Source of the DNA: Ectopseudomonas composti
Lineage (GTDB): Bacteria > Pseudomonadota > Gammaproteobacteria > Pseudomonadales > Pseudomonadaceae
NCBI RefSeq assembly: GCF_900115475.1
Contig: NZ_FOWP01000014.1
Location: 62,001-126,000 of the forward strand
DNA length: 64,000 bases
Direction of reading: 5' to 3'
Below the pieces are notes generated by a model. That model was given only the letters and a program-made list of their open reading frames with translations. It was not told the origin of the DNA and searched no databases. A program made the translations under genes and the position numbers. This document shows positions 61,639-64,000 of the stretch, piece by piece (the first letter of the stretch is position 1; every line of letters starts with the position of its first letter).

Positions 61639-63318
61639 ATGAACGAGTTTTTCCGCCGAATCGCCCTGCAACCCAGGCTGCGCCTGGAACTGTGGCTGTC
61701 CTCGCTGTTGATCAATCTGCTCGGTCTGGCCAGCTCGTTGTACAGCATCCATGTTCTCAACCGGTACCTGGCACTGGGGGTCGACGCAACCCTGGTGACC
61801 CTGACGCTCGGCGCCGTCATGGCGGTGGGCTTCGAGGTGCTGCTACGCAATGCGCGTCTGCGCGTGGCGCAATGGCTGTGCGCACGGGCCGATACGGAGT
61901 TGGGTGAGACGCTGTTCGAAGGGGCGGTGCGTGGTCAATACGCACTGGTCGAGCAGTTGCCGCATACGGCACGGCGGGAAATTCTCTCCGGGCAGAGCAC
62001 CGTGCAGCAATGCTTCGGCGCGCCCAACCTGGTGACCCTACTGGACACGCCATTCGCCTTCGTGTTCGTCGTGGTGCTGGGTATGCTCAGTCCGTTTCTG
62101 GCTTGTATGGCCCTGCTGGTAATGGTCGGCGTGACGCTGGTGTCGCTGCTGGCGCAGCGCCGCCTGCGTGAGCCGATGGAGGCGCAGAGCCGTATTGCTA
62201 TACAGATGGCCGGCTACCAGCACAACCTCACCGCTGGCGGGGAAATGGTGCGGGCGTTTTCCGCAGCCGATGCGCTGAAGGAAAAATGGCGTGCCTGCGC
62301 TGACGATCAGGCCGAACAGCGGGCTCAACTCAATCGCCTGCAGAACACCATGCAGAACGCCAGCTACGCCGGAACCCTGATCCTCAGCATGGTGATCATG
62401 GGCCTGGGGGCGCGCGAGGTGCTGGCCGGCAACCTCGACATCGGTTCGTTGATCGGCTGCAACATTCTCGCCAGCCGAGCCCTGGCGGCACTGACGCGCG
62501 CGCTCGGTCTGGGCGAGCAGATCGGTCGTGGTCAGCGCGCGTTGGAGCTGTCACGGCAGTTGTGCGCCATTCCGCGTGAGCGTGCCGAAGGTGTGCGCCT
62601 TGGCCAGACCCGCGGCAGCCTGCGCTTCGAGGACATGGCTTTCGGTTACCCGAAGCAGGCCGTGCCGGTGTTGGAGCATTTCGATTATTCGTTGGAGGCT
62701 GGCAAGGTGCTGGTTTTCACCGGTGCCAATGGCAGCGGCAAGACGACCCTGGCGCGCTTGCTGGTCGGGCTGCTGGAGCCCAGCCGTGGCCATCTGTTGG
62801 TCGATGGCATGGACTTGCGCCAGGCCGATCCGCAGTGGTGGCGTCGTCAGGTCGCCTATCTGCCGCAGGAACCGCAGTTCTTCGATGGCACCCTGCGTGA
62901 GAACCTCTGCGTGCTGGCGCCGGAAACCGCTGATGCCAAGGTACTGGAGTTGTGCCGGGAGCTGGCGGTGGGCGCTTTCGTCGAAGGTGGTGCGGAAGGG
63001 TTGGGCCTGGTGGTGCGCAACGGTGGCGGCAGTATTCCGTTGGGTATCCGTCGGCGTCTGGCGCTGGTACGCGCGGTGCTCGGTGGTGGGCAACTGGTGG
63101 TACTGGACGATCCTACCGAGGGCGTCGATGCCGAGGGTTGCAAGGCCATCGCGGCGCTGCTCAGCCGCCTGGTACGCGAGGGGCGTACGCTGGTGATGAT
63201 GAGCAATGAATCGTTCATCCTCGGTGCTGCCGATACGGTCATCGACCTCAACTACAAGCCGGTACCGCGCGTGCTGCGAGATGGCAAACCTGCACGCGAA
63301 GGAGTCCAGCATGGCTGA
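61639..63318 (+). CDS. Type I secretion ABC transporter, PrtD-like, with degenerate ATPase motifs
   Basis: The 559-aa protein has about six membrane helices (20-310) and a C-terminal nucleotide-binding domain. It lacks an N-terminal C39 or C39-like domain, as in PrtD-type exporters. Walker A is intact (GANGSGKTT, 362-370) and so is the Q-loop (YLPQEPQFF). The LSGGQ signature is replaced by SIPLGIRRR (465-473), the Walker B catalytic Glu is Asp (LVVLDDP, Asp491), and the H-loop His is Asn (MMSNES, Asn523). The frame is intact, so this is not a simple pseudogene. It should energise export of the giant protein with the TolC-like and HlyD-like partners; whether it hydrolyses ATP normally is doubtful. 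It overlaps the HlyD gene by 8 bases. Confidence 0.88.
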   Translation: MNEFFRRIALQPRLRLELWLSSLLINLLGLASSLYSIHVLNRYLALGVDATLVTLTLGAVMAVGFEVLLRNARLRVAQWLCARADTELGETLFEGAVRGQYALVEQLPHTARREILSGQSTVQQCFGAPNLVTLLDTPFAFVFVVVLGMLSPFLACMALLVMVGVTLVSLLAQRRLREPMEAQSRIAIQMAGYQHNLTAGGEMVRAFSAADALKEKWRACADDQAEQRAQLNRLQNTMQNASYAGTLILSMVIMGLGAREVLAGNLDIGSLIGCNILASRALAALTRALGLGEQIGRGQRALELSRQLCAIPRERAEGVRLGQTRGSLRFEDMAFGYPKQAVPVLEHFDYSLEAGKVLVFTGANGSGKTTLARLLVGLLEPSRGHLLVDGMDLRQADPQWWRRQVAYLPQEPQFFDGTLRENLCVLAPETADAKVLELCRELAVGAFVEGGAEGLGLVVRNGGGSIPLGIRRRLALVRAVLGGGQLVVLDDPTEGVDAEGCKAIAALLSRLVREGRTLVMMSNESFILGAADTVIDLNYKPVPRVLRDGKPAREGVQHG

Positions 63319-64000
63319 GCAAGGCATGCCGATGAATGACGTACCTAGCCGCCTTGGTCGCATCGCTGACCGGATCCTGGGGGCCTTCGAGAGCCATCCG
63401 TTGCTGAGTCGCCTGGCCGGTTTCTTCCTGCCCGGCAAGACCGACCCGGCATTGCCTGGCGACGAACTGCTGGGCAGCCGCCTGACCATCCGCCTGCTGG
63501 CGCTGATGCTCGGCGCCATGTTGCTGTGGTCGCTGTTCTTCCCGCTGGACATCGCCAGCCACTCCCCCGGTGAGGTGACTTCGCTGGGGCAGACCAAGCT
63601 GGTGCAGCACCTGGAGGGCGGTATCGTGCGCCGTATCCTGGTGCGCGAAGGGCAGCGTGTGGCGCCTGGCGAGCCGCTGGCGGAAATCGAACGGGTCGCC
63701 ATGATGTCCGAAGGGCGCGAGACCGAGGCGCTACTGGCTGCGCTGCGTATCCGCTCCCTGCGTCTGGAGGCGCAACTGGCCGGGGCCGACGACATGATCG
63801 TGCCCGAAGAACTGGCGCGAGATTTCCCTGAGCAGGTCAAGGTCAACCGCGACCTGTTCATCGCGCAGAAGAGTCGCCTGGACAGCCGCTCCGAGGAGCA
63901 GCAGCAGAAAATCCAGCAGCGCCGCGCTGAGGAAAAGGAACTCAAGGCCCGCATCGGCCACGTCAGTTCCAAGCTCAAGCTACTGCGCGAACAGATCGCC
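63311..64000 (+). CDS. HlyD-family membrane fusion protein, 3' end missing
   Basis: The frame is open from the ATG at 63311 to the window end (230 codons of an expected 430-480). It has a cytoplasmic N-terminus of about 57 residues, one transmembrane segment (RLLALMLGAMLLWSLFF), and the lipoyl-like motif QHLEGGIVRRILVREGQRV. An alpha-helical coiled-coil, which would reach toward the TolC-like channel, begins in the last 70 residues. It completes the T1SS set with the ABC protein, whose stop it overlaps. No tool-called ORF covers it because the stop lies outside. Confidence 0.93.
   Translation, partial: MAEQGMPMNDVPSRLGRIADRILGAFESHPLLSRLAGFFLPGKTDPALPGDELLGSRLTIRLLALMLGAMLLWSLFFPLDIASHSPGEVTSLGQTKLVQHLEGGIVRRILVREGQRVAPGEPLAEIERVAMMSEGRETEALLAALRIRSLRLEAQLAGADDMIVPEELARDFPEQVKVNRDLFIAQKSRLDSRSEEQQQKIQQRRAEEKELKARIGHVSSKLKLLREQIA

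Overview
The window comes from a high-GC gammaproteobacterium of the genus Pseudomonas in the broad sense. The gene orders exaC-pqqABCDE(H)-ercA-ercS, PA2778/PA2779-like genes next to a PauB-type oxidase, and thrS-infC-rpmI-rplT-pheST-ihfA-merR-tRNA-Pro all match P. aeruginosa. The dense 21-bp GTAGGGTGCGC-type and GTAGGAGCGG-type REP repeats suggest the P. mendocina/P. oleovorans (Ectopseudomonas) group; that placement is an inference.

Region 1 (1-9953) is the quinoprotein ethanol-oxidation locus. It holds the 3' part of the NAD-dependent aldehyde dehydrogenase gene exaC, the PQQ cofactor operon pqqA-B-C-D-E, the serine peptidase gene pqqH, and the regulatory pair ercA (Fe-dependent alcohol dehydrogenase-like) and ercS (hybrid sensor kinase). 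REP elements pepper the operon. They supply the stop codons of pqqB and pqqE, and two REP doublets lie in frame inside pqqH. Region 2 (10034-12715) has a small membrane-anchored protein gene, a C39-like peptidase lipoprotein gene and, convergent to them, a PauB-like gamma-glutamylpolyamine oxidase gene.

Region 3 (12858-20742) is conserved core: tRNA-Val(GAC), then thrS, infC, rpmI, rplT, pheS, pheT, ihfA, a merR-type regulator, and tRNA-Pro(GGG). A hairpin directly upstream of the thrS ribosome binding site presents a 7-nt loop with GGU in anticodon position, as in tRNA-Thr, and looks like a ThrRS operator. infC appears to start at an AUU codon.

Region 4 (20698-42488) is an accessory island. 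It begins at the 3' end of tRNA-Pro and ends at a degenerate direct copy of the same tRNA 3' half (41 of 47 bases identical), which reads as an old attL/attR pair. It carries all 13 core type VI secretion genes (tssA-M) in two divergent blocks, plus a DUF4280 PAAR-like tip gene and a MORN-repeat gene. Between clpV and vgrG lie two overlapping lower-GC genes, one with an HNH/beta-beta-alpha-type nuclease signature and one with a PD-(D/E)XK signature. These are the best candidates for new T6SS effectors. Just beyond the right repeat is a lone gene with the motif pattern of an ADP-ribosyltransferase-fold toxin.

Region 5 (43699-64000) is a type I secretion locus. A broken OmpR-type regulator gene lies divergent to a TolC-like outer-membrane gene. 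Then come a 15.5-kb gene for a 5180-residue protein (39 Calx-beta repeats, a short RTX block and a C-terminal secretion region), a PrtD-like ABC transporter gene with a degenerate ATPase core, and the 5' part of an HlyD-type fusion protein gene cut by the window end.
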